A stretch of DNA of 64,000 nucleotides from Onychostoma macrolepis. Lineage: Eukaryota > Chordata > Actinopteri > Cypriniformes > Cyprinidae. The notes beneath the pieces were generated by a model. It was not told the origin of the DNA, ran no database searches, and saw only the letters and a list, made by a program, of their open reading frames with translations. The stretch lies in the NCBI RefSeq assembly GCF_012432095.1, contig NC_081158.1, positions 25,159,865 to 25,223,864 on the forward strand. Direction: 5' to 3'. Shown here one piece after another: positions 12,186 to 23,953 of this stretch (position 1 is the stretch's first letter; each line of letters begins with the position of its first letter). A program made the position numbers and the translations under genes.

Positions 12186-13146
12186 AGGCCCCTCAGCAAC
12201 CTTGCTCGCTCATTTGTTGTGTCCTCAAACTGACACCCTCCTGCAGCTCATGGTCAGATCCTCCTCTTAGCCTCTGGGATGGGAGGCGTCCACCTCTCCT
12301 CACCTCAGACTCTTCGTCCTCAAACGGGCATGCACATACTAAGCTCCCAGAAGGGGGTGTCGATCTATGGTGATGACCCATTTTAAAGTGTAGGTTGTGT
12401 CCATAGGTGTTTCAATAGTTTAGCCCTTTGCCACCATATCTCTTGGAGCTCATTCAACTAATTTAATCGGCAAATTACCTACTTTAGTATCAGCAAAGCG
12501 CTAATGGGTTTTTCTGCAGCCATGGGCCTTTTAGGCCTTGTGGACTTAAAATCATTTTGAACATTTTAAAATGCTTTTAAGAAAATTCTTAAAACACTCT
12601 TTTTAGTTTGTTTTAACAATAAATTATGACATATACTAATTAATACATTTATTTAGTAACAGTATTAAACTTTGGACGTATATACGCAACAGGAGATGTC
12701 TGTCTTTTTAGTGTTTTTTATTTATCTATGTACATATTTATTTATTCTCTAAAATGTCATAAACACTCATAAATCTCAAATTATGTACTGATTAATAGCA
12801 TTCTGTGGTGGAAATGTTTTTATTTTTATTTTTTTGTGTAATGTCAGATTCATCTTTTTAAGGCTAATTTTATAGCTAGCACTTTATCTATTCTAAATAT
12901 ACACAATTCAGTAATATTTTTTAAATTTGTGAGAAATTTTACAGCTTGATTTGAAATGATGCACGTGATTTAATATCTAATTAAATATCTAAACATCAGC
13001 CAATATGTAAACAAGTATGCTAACCTTTGAGGAAAAAAATAAACTTTATTAGTAAATGAAAAAACACCAATTTATGTTTGATTTTTATATTTTACATGTA
13101 TTTTTTATTTTATTTTACATTTTATATATATATGTATGTATGTATA
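12186..13146. other. Intron, unique then AT-rich
   Basis: 12186-12400 is unique and GC-balanced. From 12540 the sequence becomes AT-rich and ends in TATG/TA repeats, where a Tc1 element is inserted. No gene seen. Confidence 0.5.
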
Positions 13147-14658
13147 CAGTGGGGCAAAAAAGTATTTAGTCAGCCACCAATTGTGCAAGTTCTCCCACTT
13201 AAAAAGATGAGAGAGGCCTGTAATTTTCATCATAGGTATACCTCAACTATGAGAGACAAAATGAGAAAAAAATCCAGAAAATCACATTGTAGGATTTTTA
13301 AAGAATTAATTGGTAAATTCCTCGGTAAAATAAGTATTTGGTCACCTACAAACAAGCAAGATTTCTGTCTCTCACAGACCTGTAACTTCTTCTTTAAGAG
13401 GCTCCTCTGTCCTCCACTCGTTACCTGTATTAATGGCATCTGTTTGAACTCGTTATCAGTATAAAAGACACCTGTCCACAACCTCAAACAGTCCAACTCC
13501 AAACTCCACCATGGCTAAGACCAAAGAGCTGTCAAAGGACACCAGAAACAAAATTGTAGACCTGCACCAGGCTGGGAAGACTGAATCTGCAATAGGTAAG
13601 CAGCTTGGTGTGAAGAAATCAACTGTGGGAGCAATTATTAGAAAATGGAAGACATACAAGACCACTGATAATCTCCTCGATCTGGGGCTCCACGCAAGAT
13701 CTCACCCGTGGGGTCAAAATGATCTCAAGAACTGTGAGCAAAAATCCCAGAACCACACGGGGACCTAGTGAATGACCTGCAGAGAGCTGGGACCAAAGTA
13801 ACAAAGGCCTCAAATCCTGCAGTGCCAGACGTGTCCCCTGCTTAAGCCAGTACATGTCCGGCCCGTCTGAAGTTTGCTAGAGAGCATTTGGATGATCCAG
13901 AAGAGGATTGGGAGAATGTCATATGGTCAGATGAAACCAAAATAGAACTTTTGGTAAAAACTCAACTTGTCGTGTTTGGAGGAGAAAGAATGCTGAGTTG
14001 CATCCAAAGAACACCATACCTACTGTGAAGCATGGGGGTGGAAACATCATGCTTTGGGGCTGTTTTTCTGCAAAGGGACCAGGACGACTGATCCGTGTAA
14101 ACGAAAGAATGAATGGGGCCATGTATCGTGAGATTTTGAGTGAAAACTTCCTTCCATCAGCAAGGGCATTGAAGATGAAACGTGGCTGGGTCTTTCAGCA
14201 TGACAATGATCCCAAACACACCGCCTGGCAACGAAGGAGTGGCTTCGTAAGAAGCATTTCAAGGTCCTGGAGTGGCCTAGCCAGTCTCCAGATCTCAACC
14301 CCATCGAAAATCTTTGGAGGGAGATCTGCATGGAGGAATGGGCCAAAATACCAGCAACAGTGTGTGAAAACCTTGTGAAGACTTACAGAAAACGTTTGAC
14401 CTCTGTCATTGCCAACAAAGGGTATATAACAAAGTATTAAGATGAAATTTTGTTATTGACCAAATACTTATTTTCCACCATAATTTGCAAATAAATTCTT
14501 TAAAAATCCTACAATGTGATTTTCTGGATTTTTTTTTTTCTCATTTTGTCTCTCATAGTTGAGGTATACCTATGATGAAAATTACAGGCCTCTCTCATCT
14601 TTTTAAGTCGGAGAACTTGCACAATTGGTGGCTGACTAAATACTTTTTTGCCCCACTG
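13147..14658 (+). mobile_element. Tc1/mariner element A with ~200-bp TIRs
   Basis: Flanked by TA (13145-13146, 14659-14660). The left end CAGTGGGGCAAAAAAGTATT and the right end AATACTTTTTTGCCCCACTG are inverted; homology between the ends runs about 195 bp (13147-13341 against 14462-14658). Full length is 1512 bp. It encodes a broken transposase in the + direction. Confidence 0.93.
13511..14440 (+). pseudogene. Tc1-like transposase pseudogene (element A)
   Basis: The frame starts MAKTKELSKDTRNKIVDL and carries the paired-like helix-turn-helix words GKQLGVKKSTV and AIIRKWK. Further on come the first catalytic region WSDETKIEL, the HGGGNIMLWGCFSAKGPGRL motif, the second Asp in QHDNDPKHTA, and a glutamate motif PIENLWREI visible in another frame. 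The gene ends ITKY-TAA at 14440. Open frames are interrupted after about residue 85, and again just after PKHTA, where the frame shifts. The DD34E pattern of the Tc1 branch can be followed at nucleotide level. Several frameshifts make it inactive. Transposase excises and reinserts DNA between TA dinucleotides. Confidence 0.9.
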
Positions 14659-14694
14659 TATATATGTGTGTATGTGTGTGTGTATATATATATA
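14659..14694. repeat. TA/TG microsatellite between two Tc1 elements
   Basis: TATATATGTGTGTATGTGTG and further TA units separate element A from element B. Similar sequence precedes A and follows B, so both inserted into one TA-rich array. Confidence 0.85.
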
Positions 14695-15741
14695 CAGTGG
14701 GTACAGAAAGTATTCAGACCCCCTTAAATTTTTCACTCTTTGTTATATTGCAGCCATTTGCTAAAATAATTTGTTAATTTTTTTTCCTCATTAATGTACA
14801 CACAGCACCCCATATTGACAGAAAAACACAGAATTGTTGACATTTTGCAGATTTATTAAAAAGAAAAACTGAAATATCACATGGTCCTAAGTATTCAGAC
14901 CCTTTGCTGTGACACTCATATATTTAACTCAGGTGCTGTCCATTTCTTCTGATCATCCTTGAGATGGTTCTACACCTTCATTTGAGTCCTGCTGTGTTTG
15001 ATTATACTGATTGGACTTGATTAGGAAAGCCACACACCTGTCTATATAAGACCTTACAGCTCACAGTGCATGTCAGAGCAAATGAGAATCATGAGGTCAA
15101 AGGAACTGCCTGAAGAGCTCAGAGACAGAATTGTGGCAAGGCACAGATCTGGCCAAGGTTACAAAAAAATTTCTGCTGCACTTAAGGTTCCTAAGAGCAC
15201 AGTGGCCTCCATAATCCTTAAATGGAAGATGTTTGGGACGACCAGAACCCTTCCTAGAGCTGGCCGTCCGGCCAAACTGAGCTATCGGGGGAGAAGAGCC
15301 TTGGTGAGAGAGGTAAAGAAGAACCCCAAGATCACGGGAGATGGGAGAAAGTTGTAGAAAGTCAACCGTCACTGCAGCCCTCCACCAGTCGGGGCTTTAT
15401 GGCAGAGTGGCCCGACGGAAGCCTCTCCTCAGTGCAAGACACATGAAAGCCCGCATGGAGGACTCCAAGATGGTGAGAAATAAGATTCTCTGGTCTGATG
15501 AGACCAAGATAGAACTTTTTGGCCTTAATTCTAAGCGGTATGTGTGGAGAAAACCAGGCACTGCTCATCACCTGTCCAATACAGTCCCAACACTGAAGCA
15601 TGGTGGTGGCAGCATCATGCTGCGGGGGTGTTACATTGAGGGAAAAAAAAAAAAAAAGAACTTAAATGATTTTAGTAAATGGCTGCAATATAACAAAGAG
15701 TGAAAAATTTAAGGGGGTCTGAATACTTTCCGTACCCACTG
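14695..15741 (+). mobile_element. Tc1/mariner element B, internally deleted
   Basis: Flanked by TA. The left end CAGTGGGTACAGAAAGTATT and the right end TACTTTCCGTACCCACTG are inverted. Same family as the 30537-32125 element, but 1047 bp long because of a large deletion: the transposase stops after HGGGSIMLRGCY and the sequence then jumps to the right-end region (around 15630-15660). Confidence 0.92.
15070..15635 (+). pseudogene. Tc1-like transposase pseudogene (element B)
   Basis: The N-terminal frame reads MRSKELPEELRDRIVARHRS with the helix-turn-helix stretch YKKISAALKVPKSTVASIIL, then GRPAKLSYRGRRALVREV. A 26-nt deletion relative to the copy at 31 kb removes the start of VAELQRCSREMG and shifts the frame to a stop at 15357. 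The catalytic region resumes in another frame as KILWSDETKIELFG, with the first Asp. The second Asp and the Glu are gone with the 3' deletion. Two independent lesions and lost catalytic residues make it a pseudogene. The longer sister copy lies about 16 kb downstream in the same orientation. Confidence 0.9.
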
Positions 15742-17770
15742 TATATGTATATATAGCTCCAAAATATCCTTGTTCCACACTTTTTATATTAATTCGTTTA
15801 ATTTTGTTGTTGAAGAAACAACCAAAAACATGATTGCAACAAACTAGCAGAGCACCTGCACTTAACACAATTAAATTACAGTACATGTTGTTGTCTAAAT
15901 GCACAGTATAATCAGTGCTGATCTGGATCAGTCTAGTCCAAAAAGGCTGCTCAAAAGCTTCCATTATGATTGATTTACTGTAACTGTGTTTTGTGTTTGT
16001 TTGCACGCAATAAAAGGATGAGTCTGTGGTTATCGACAGCATGCCACAAATGCAGTCCATAGACATTAGGTTAGAAAATAACCCAGAATATTCTTTTAAA
16101 GCTCCATTTAAGTCAGTCATTAGATTTATCCTGTGTTCATGAAACTAACTGATCTTGCACACGGCAGCTAGCTTTAGTTCAGTCTCTCTGTCTCTTTACA
16201 AGGACAGCTCTCAGACCATTTCAACTCTGCATGCGGAGGTGTTATTGATCGCTCACAGCTTCATCAATCACTTAACGATCTCTGTTCAATATTCCCGGCA
16301 CTGTGTCAACATATACACAAACACATACACAGTCCTCAACCCTTCTGAGAGAGTCACACTCAGCTGGACTCTAGTGTGTTTGAGCCCAATGGATTGGTGA
16401 ATCAGGATTTGTTGGTTAGACATCATAAATAATAAATGCTCTGGGTTTTACTCAAGGCGATGGCTTAGAAAAGAGTAAGGACCATGTACAGTATACCATC
16501 CTATTCTATATACAAGAACCATCATATTCAGATGAGTTAAAGGATGTTAATAATAATAATAATAATAGATTAAAAAAATTATTTGATACAATTATGTAAT
16601 CTAATAATAATAATTGTTTTCAATAATTCACTGAAAATGTAGAAACATTTCTTTAAAGTAGGTAGCCAAAATAGGTTTTATTATCTGCAAATGTTGACTT
16701 GCGGCCGAGTTGTCTTTTGTGTTGTTGATTTTTTTTTTAATTCAATGTCTGATTCATGACGAGAGTCATTTTTGTGGACCAGAAAAAAAAAAACTCTAAT
16801 AATGAGTCAGACTTGCACTGTAATTGCTAAATTGCTGCCTATGAGCATGCCAAGGAGAGGTACGACAGATATCAATATATTCAGTAAATAATTGCTTACA
16901 TTTACATCTATTTCTCATACAAACAGATTCAGATGATTTGTAGTATAGCATATGAGTCATATGGAACAATTTTACAATACTATATGGTGCTTTGTGTCCT
17001 TTTTGTGGCCATTCGTTGTAATTGCATTAAAAAGAGCAACCAGCATATTCTTAAAACTATTCCACATAACAAAAAAGGAGAGAAAGAATGTGACTGAAAA
17101 TGTAGCAACTTGGCAAATCATTTTGGGAAGCAGTGGATTGATTTTGAATATACCACAATATTATGGTGTTTTCTTTTTTACTGTTTCCTCTTGCTCTCTC
17201 AACTGCAGTTTTCCCTAGCCATTGTACTGTAACAGTACCAGCAAAAAGGAAAAAGAGAGCGAATGAGAGATAGAGAGAGAGAAGAGAATAAAACACTGAT
17301 ATATATTACATGTCTCTTTCAATTCAGTTTGCTCGTTTATCAGTGGCTTGTGTCTGACAGCCCATCACAGCTCTGAGACGGCGGCTGCCACCTCCAGCCT
17401 ACTTATTGGTGCGGCCACTCAAATTGCCTCTGAAACAATATCTATATATGTACTGTACGTATATATTCACCACAGATTTTCACTCAATAATCTCTGTAAA
17501 ACAATCTCATATTTCAACTGAGCCCTCTGCTTTTTTTTGCTAGTTCTTTTTTTTGGGGAGGGGGAGGTTTCTCCTCAATTGAATTATTAGTAGTTTTGGG
17601 TCTTTCTCATAATGCTCCATGATCACAGTGGAGGGCTGAAGTGGTGTTGAAGAAAGCTGCTAATACAGTGTTTTTAGCCTGATCGATGGAATTTAAATGA
17701 CCTCAAGGGGACTTGACTGCAGTGGCTTTGGCTGTATGTTTGCCTGTGCAGAATTAGTTTTTTTTTTTTC
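15742..17770. other. Intron, mostly unique
   Basis: TA-rich up to 15770, then unique sequence with an (AAT)n patch at 16548-16566, poly-T/poly-A runs near 16730 and 16785, and a (GA)n run at 17265-17283. No gene or full repeat recognised. Confidence 0.45.
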
Positions 17771-18128
17771 GGTCACACTTTATATTAGGTGACCTTAACT
17801 ACTATGTACTTACATCAAACAATAAGTACAATGTACTTATTGTGTTCATACTGTATTGCAAAACACTATTTCTGCTATTGAGGTGGGATACGGGTAAGGT
17901 TAGGGACAGGTTTGGTGGTATGGGTAGGTTTAAGGCTGGGTTAAGGTGTAAGGGACGGGTCAACAGCGTAATTATAAATGTAATTACAGATGTAATTACA
18001 TATAGGTATTTTTAAAAATATGAGTACAATGTAAAAACATGTATGTAGACAATAAGTGCATTGTACCAAATTATTAATTCAAATGTAAGTACATAGTAGT
18101 TAAGGCCACCTAATATAAAGTTGGGACC
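17771..18128. mobile_element. MITE with GGTCACACTTTATATTAGG ends
   Basis: The left end GGTCACACTTTATATTAGGTG and the right end CACCTAATATAAAGTTGGGACC are inverted repeats. Inside are palindromic TACTATGTACTTACAT / ATGTAAGTACATAGTA words and a purine-rich core GGTAAGGTTAGGGACAGG. It is 358 bp with no coding capacity. The ends resemble the MITEs at 43330 and 59125. Confidence 0.82.
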
Positions 18129-19708
18129 TTTTTTTTTTTTTTCTTTTAATACTTCTTCCTTTTTTCCATTGTTATGGTCTGGCTTGTGTAAGAAAATAAT
18201 AATAACCTTGATCGCATACCAAGCCAGTCAAAGTCAGTGATAAAATTCCCATAGTGCATTTCACCTGCAGCTCAGTGTTCTTTTATTTGGTAACAAAAGC
18301 TGTGAGTCTGTTGTGATTCCGTAATAGTGGAATATTTTTTTTAATTCAATTAAAGTACCATTTATTATTTATTAAAACAAACAAAGTTCAGAATTCCATT
18401 ACATTTTGAAGGGCAAAACTGGACCCGTATGTCCTGAAATTCTTACTGGTCGACCTATTACTATGTCAGAGAGCATTGAATCCATAATAAAAAAGAAAAA
18501 ATTATCATCACATGATGTAGCATAACTTTAGTTTACAACTTACTCTTCATTCAAAGCTTTGATTCAGACTCTCAGGGGCTGTTACCTAGCAACACTATAT
18601 GATGTGGTCGTAGTAACCCGTAGTGAGGCTAGACATGGATTTGAATGTAAATCGCTCTTCTCTGCATGTAACACTCGCTTTCTGTTTCCAGTTCTTACTG
18701 ACAGCATTGTTAAGTGAAGAGTGTGTGGTGTTTTATTTGAGATCAGTGTGTGGTCATTATCTCTTCCTCACTGTAGACGAGACACTGGAAAGGGACAGCG
18801 TTTGTCTCTGCACGAGGCCTCGTTAATTTAATTAGCCGAGTTTTATCTAGTCGAGAGACACAGCTTGAGCTTTGCGTTCACACTCATGTCCGCTTGTTTT
18901 TACTTCCAGACAGCCACAAGCATAGTAAAAATTTGAATACTTAAAAAATGTATTATCATTTGTTCACCATCATGTTGTTCCAAACCCATATGAGTTGAAA
19001 TGTCACCAATATGTCACTCTACAAATGTTTTCCATGCTTGGACTGGATGTTTTATGTAATGCCATTGAATTACAGCGTTTGTGCTTGTTTGCGACATTTC
19101 CACTCGTCTGTTTTGTTTCACAGTCTCTCGCAGTACGAGGCAGTGAAGGAAGGATAGACTCCACAGGCCTCTGTTCTGCTTTTCTTCCCTGTTTGCAGTC
19201 GCCAGCTTTGATTTGTTAAAACTCGGTCTCGCGCCTCCGCCGGTGCACTGCAGAGCCAATATGGCCGCCGTGCTGTTGAGCCATAATGGCTGTCTCAGTG
19301 GGGGTTTCCCTCCACATCCTCTCTGGTCTGTGAGAGATAACACAGCCTGCTGATTACTGCACCACTGCTCAGATCTCTCATTATAAAGCCTGCGAGATTT
19401 AATTTGAACATGGGGTTGTTTCTCAAAACACCACCTATATGCACCATCGGTGGCAGGAGTAGCTTTTAGGAGGTTCTTTCATTAGCCCATAATACCCCTG
19501 TGTGCACCATATTAAATAAAGTTTTATTTTTAGATGCCTGTAAACAGAAGGTGAGAAAGTAGTCTGACAGCTGCTTTGTTGAACAGGTAAAGGACTGGAT
19601 TCTTTAGTAGTGTTTGCTAAGGCTATGAATGATACAGTACCTCAAATCATGAGGCTATTTTGACTTTAAAAATGTCAGGGTAGTATAACTGCAACATTAT
19701 AACATCAT
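18129..19708. other. Intron, unique, with a GC-richer block
   Basis: 18129-18150 is poly-T, then unique sequence. 18935-18990 holds a short fragment of the TTCACCATCATGTTGTTCCAAAC repeat. 19200-19330 is GC-richer, with two ATGGC words (AATATGGCCGCCG and CATAATGGCTG) that resemble YY1 sites. No exon is supported. Confidence 0.45.
18581..18593 (+). promoter_or_regulatory. RFX-type X-box motif
   Basis: GTTACCTAGCAAC matches the X-box consensus GTNRCC-N(0-3)-RGYAAC exactly, with one spacer base. RFX factors bind such sites in ciliary and MHC-II gene control. It lies in otherwise unique intron. Occupancy is unknown. Confidence 0.4.
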
Positions 19709-21450
19709 ATCATAGTTGGACCACAAGACTTTGTTAGTTGCACCACATGACTTTGATTTGCAGTCGAAAGTGTTTTACAATTAAAACACTTTTGTCTGTT
19801 GGATCACATCACTTTGTTGGTCGTGCCACATGACTTTTCAGACAAAAGTGTTTCATTATACAGTTTTGTCTGTTGGAACACTTGACTTGTTGGTTGTACA
19901 AGATAAAAGATATTAGTATTTCTTAAATACATATAGGAAGCAATAATAAAACATTTTAATAAGTTAGTTGGACCACATGAGTCTGTTGGTCATGCCACTT
20001 GACTTTGATTTTGCAGGAAGTATATTAGAAATAATAAGAAATACTAATTGTATATTATTATTTTAGATTTACAGTGGGGCAAAAAAGTATTTAGTCAGCC
20101 ACCAATTGTGCAAGTTCTCCCACTTAAAAAGATGAGAGAGGCCTGTAATTTTCATCATAGGTATACCTCAACTATGAGAGACAAAATAGAAAAAAATCCA
20201 GAAAATCACATTGTAGGATTTTTAAAGAATTTATTTGCAAATTATGGTGGAAAATAAGTATTTTGCATTATAAGCGAGCTGCACGCTGCATAGTTGACAC
20301 ACGAATTGTCACTTGAACAATAGAGGCAGTGTCGCATCGTTACTAAAGTTTATAAATAGCTTTTCTTGTTAATTCTTGCCAGTGTTTAACCATTCAGCGC
20401 TCGCGTGCTCATGCACACTCGCAGCGCACACACATAATGCCAAGTTCACATTACTCCGTTTGCAGTGCGTATTTTTCCGCGCTCATGTTAATGGATCAGA
20501 GTGTTAACACTGCACGTGGTTGTGGTCTGGTAGTGTGTTCCAGGAGCGGTGCGTCTGCAGCAGTGCAGAGATAGTTTCCGCACTGAGTCTATCTTTGCTG
20601 TACTGCACGCACTGAATTAATGTGACAGCGCATTGTTTGCGGTAAATATGAACATGGATTGACACAAAAATGTAATAATTACACTATAAATGCATATAAT
20701 TAAAGTCTACTGTGTTTCATAGTCATCACATGTGGCTTTTTGGCTAGGTTTAAAGGAAAAGAGCACTTTTAGATAAGGCAATAATAGATGGCACTCATGG
20801 AGGTATGGAAAGCAAAGTTCTTTATAAACCACAGGATTGCTTGTAATAAAGATTTAAATGTAAAAGAAAAAGCAGTAGAGCTGACTGTTTCTGCCAGTCA
20901 TAAGTTAATTTAGAATGTTTGTGATAACATAAGAAAAGTAGTTTTAGTTTAAATTAGTTTTAAGTAAATTAGTTTAGTAATTTTGCCACTTGCTTGAGCA
21001 ACTTAATATATAAGTCCAGAAGTAGCCTAAATGCAAAAGTAAAAAGCATTGAATAATGTGTTCCTTATATTTATTGCATTTAAACACGTCTATAAAGATA
21101 GTATTACTGTAAACGAAAAAAGAATCACAATGAAAAAGCATTTTCAGTAAGAATGTTTGGATTTGAAATCAAAATAATGGATAAATGTTGTGTTTGTGGT
21201 AAACGGATGGATCTGTATTGGACTCCTGTGTGAAATCAGGCTTGTGCTGTGTGTGTCGGAGCACTCCTAGCAAAACATAAGAAATTGTGTTTAAATAATA
21301 AAAGCAAAATCAAAGCAATGTGTTGTGACAAACACATTTATGTGGTCCAACAGACAAAACTGTTTTAATAATAAAAGCAAAACATAAGAAATTGTGTTTT
21401 ACTAATAAAAGCAAAATCAAAGTCATGTGGTCTAACTAACTCATCATAGA
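19709..21450. mobile_element. Unrecognised inverted-repeat element with subrepeat arms
   Basis: The left arm (about 19709-20040) holds four diverged copies of a ~50-bp unit close to GTTGGACCACATGACTTTG + TTGGTCGTGCCACATGACTT. The right arm (about 21280-21450) holds the reverse complement, for example CAAAGTCATGTGGTCTAAC and GTGGTCCAACAGACAAAACT. The interior (20264-21280) has no ORF with a known domain. The whole resembles a foldback DNA transposon about 1.7 kb long. A Tc1 end fragment interrupts the left arm. I do not recognise the family, and the boundaries are approximate. Confidence 0.55.
20072..20263 (-). mobile_element. Solo Tc1 terminal repeat (element A family)
   Basis: Begins after TA with CAGTGGGGCAAAAAAGTATT and follows the ~195-bp terminal repeat of element A. 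Its inner part (AATTATGGTGGAAAATAAG) matches the reverse complement of A's right end rather than A's left end. The rest of the element and the second end are absent. Confidence 0.85.
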
Positions 21451-23406
21451 GACGACTTCTGCAAAAGACTTTACGTCTGTGTTCAGCCTTTTAAAAATAC
21501 TAGATTATTTGCCCTTTTCGTGACAAGGCTAAATTAGTTCAGGTTGTGAAATGTCAATGTCAGAGTTTTCAAAATCCTAATATCTATGAAATAAAAATTA
21601 ATGATTGTAAAAAAAAAAAAAAAAATCAGCTTGAAAAATTAATTCTGTAAAACTTTTAAAACTTAAGTTTGAAAATGATTGTTAAGATGTAAGATGTGTA
21701 AGATCAGGTTTTGTAATCATAATCTGATTACAGTCTACTCTGGCTATGCCTGGATGAAGATGAGGGTTTAGGGTTTCGCGAGAGAGCATGTGGGAGGTAA
21801 ATGTTTGCTCTCAGATTGATGGAAGGGCCTCTAAATCAGTGTGGCCCAACTCTGAAATCAAAATCAGCACCTATCCCACTCTGTCATTAATCAAGGAAAA
21901 TGGCAGACCTCCCAAATTACACCGTCGCTCAGGTCATGGGGTTTTAGAGCATGTGTTTGGAGGTCCAACTCACTTTCCACATAATCAATTTTTGTGCAGG
22001 CCAGCGCCTTTAGTGTGTAGCCCTGATTACTACTGACTCCTCCCATCAGATCTACATCATCACAACATGCTCTTAAAATCACTGCTGTTGTTCCCTTATA
22101 TCAGGCCCCTCGGGAGTCAAGCTTGTACCTGATCTCGTCTTTAACTCTCAGAGCTGTTGTTCCAATAATATGCTTGATGGCAGATTTGACAACATCCACT
22201 CAGGGGGAAATAAAACATTATTTTGGAACTTTGCTACTGTGCAAGATGGCTGTTCCACCTCCTACATCCCATTGTGTAATACTGTAGTTCCACAAAGGGT
22301 CCAAAACCACACTTTCAAGGACCAAATGTTTTGCCTTGGCAAGACAATAAAACCATCATTAGCAGGTAACTATTAGCTGGTAACTAATTTTTGTTTTATT
22401 TTATTTTATTTTATTTTGTGTTTTTCTTTTTTTGCACTAAATTTAGCATTTTTTCATTACATTTATACTTTTTTGCCTTAAATATCGTTATTTAAATCTA
22501 TTTTATTAATAAAGTAAATAAATGTTAAATAAAAAATTATAATACTTTTTTCTTACCTGTAAATATTGTTAATGGTATTTTATGGTAAATTATCTTTCTA
22601 CCAATCATTGGTATGTTTGACCGGAAGCTGATTTTGGACTCGTACCACATCTCTGATAGCCACTAGACAAATGATTTCTACTTGACGTGCAGTCCATCAG
22701 AAGCTATACAGTAGCTTCACTAAAAGCCTAAGATATAATTATTGATCCTCATGGTTGCAGCCTTTCATTTGTATTGATTGTGTGTGTGAGACAGTGAATG
22801 TGAGATGAACCTGTCTGGCTGTGATTGAGAGCTCTCTTTATGGATGTAGCTTGAGCAAGTTTTTGTTGTCACATCCTCAAATTCAGTCATACATCTGACA
22901 TTCTGCCCATTTTCTTCGAAATGTGAGTTATCTTTTCGAATTGTCGACCCAAACGCTTTACCAAGATCCATTCCAGGTTGTTGGGACTTTTTTTTTTTTT
23001 TTTTTTTCCCCACCTACTCTTGACACACTTCACTAAGAACCTCATAAGGTTTTAGATTGCCATCATCTGTTAGTGTGATGACCTTTTCATCTTTGTTGAC
23101 ACTTTCTTTCTTTTTTTTTCCCCCTTGAAATCTGAAAGCGAGCAAGACATGCAACAAAAATTGCTTATTGTAATTTATATTTTAACTAAGGTTTTTTTTT
23201 TCTCTTGTACTGGTAGCAGAGAAAGGTTGAGACTCAGTAGGGTTGAACCTGCTGCGGTTTTGAATTTTTGTGTGAGCTTTTTATGTCTGTAAATGTTCTC
23301 TTATCTCTGTTCACCCTGGAGGAGACAACAGAGGGAATAAGGATGTACATACAATAAAAGCTTTTATTTTTTTGACACACATCTTCTCTGTCTTTCTCTT
23401 TCTCAG
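21451..23406. other. Intron, unique with simple repeats
   Basis: A poly-A run lies at 21610-21624, (TTTTA)n at 22395-22420 and poly-T at 22989-23007. 21720-22350 is unique and balanced in composition. The last 60 bp form the pyrimidine-rich acceptor of the 23407 exon. No gene seen. Confidence 0.45.
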
Positions 23407-23477
23407 AGTGCCCAGTTCTACAAGGTTACAAATGAAAACTATCACAAGGCAGCAGACGAGGTCAACACCAAGTTTAA
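23407..23477 (+). CDS. chchd3: chchd3 (MIC19) exon, linker before CHCH domain
   Basis: A 71-nt exon with a pyrimidine-rich acceptor (CTTTCTCTTTCTCAG) and consensus donor GTGAGT. It reads SAQFYKVTNENYHKAADEVN then TKF and the first two bases of a lysine codon, so the intron that follows is phase 2. The segment aligns with the stretch in vertebrate CHCHD3 that links the coiled coil to the cysteine motif. The phase agrees with the exon before (phase 0 out) and the exon after, whose first G completes AAG. The introns on either side are 11.5 kb and 14.5 kb, large for a teleost and filled with DNA transposons. No second in-frame candidate for this segment exists nearby, so the assignment is secure. 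Confidence 0.93.
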
Positions 23478-23953
23478 GTGAGTTCAGAATAACACACTCA
23501 AAGTCCAAATACCGATGTTCCTCATGCTGTCATTCATTGTTTTGTAAGCTTTATCTATGTGGGTTTATATGATTATTGTGCAACAGGTGTCTTTTTTTAT
23601 TTTGCTGTTTTATTTTATGGTATATTATGCTATTTTATTTATTTGAACATTAATATTTTGTTGCTTCTTAAGTATTATTATACATACACAATAATACAGC
23701 TTACACACACACTATAATACATACACAATCATTTCTCTTTTTTTTTTAAGAAAAAAATGAACATTTTCATTTACTCGTCCTCTCATTTTTTAAAGTCCGT
23801 GTAAAGAGAATTCTGAGAATTGTTTCTAAACACATTACAAATGTTAGAAATTTATTGCTGAAACACATTACAAAGACTCTGAACTATGTAGTACTGAATT
23901 GTGGAGTTATACCGTTAAACAGTTTTTCACCAATTCTGTGTTCAGGATTTATT

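Noticed and set aside
15662..16120. 152-aa minus ORF
   Set aside because: Begins in unique intron and runs into the Tc1 element B terminal repeat; no domain and antisense to the element.
20048..20257. 69-aa ORF over the solo Tc1 end
   Set aside because: Chance translation of a terminal repeat; the same peptide appears at other copies of that TIR (13.2 kb and, reversed, 14.6 kb).
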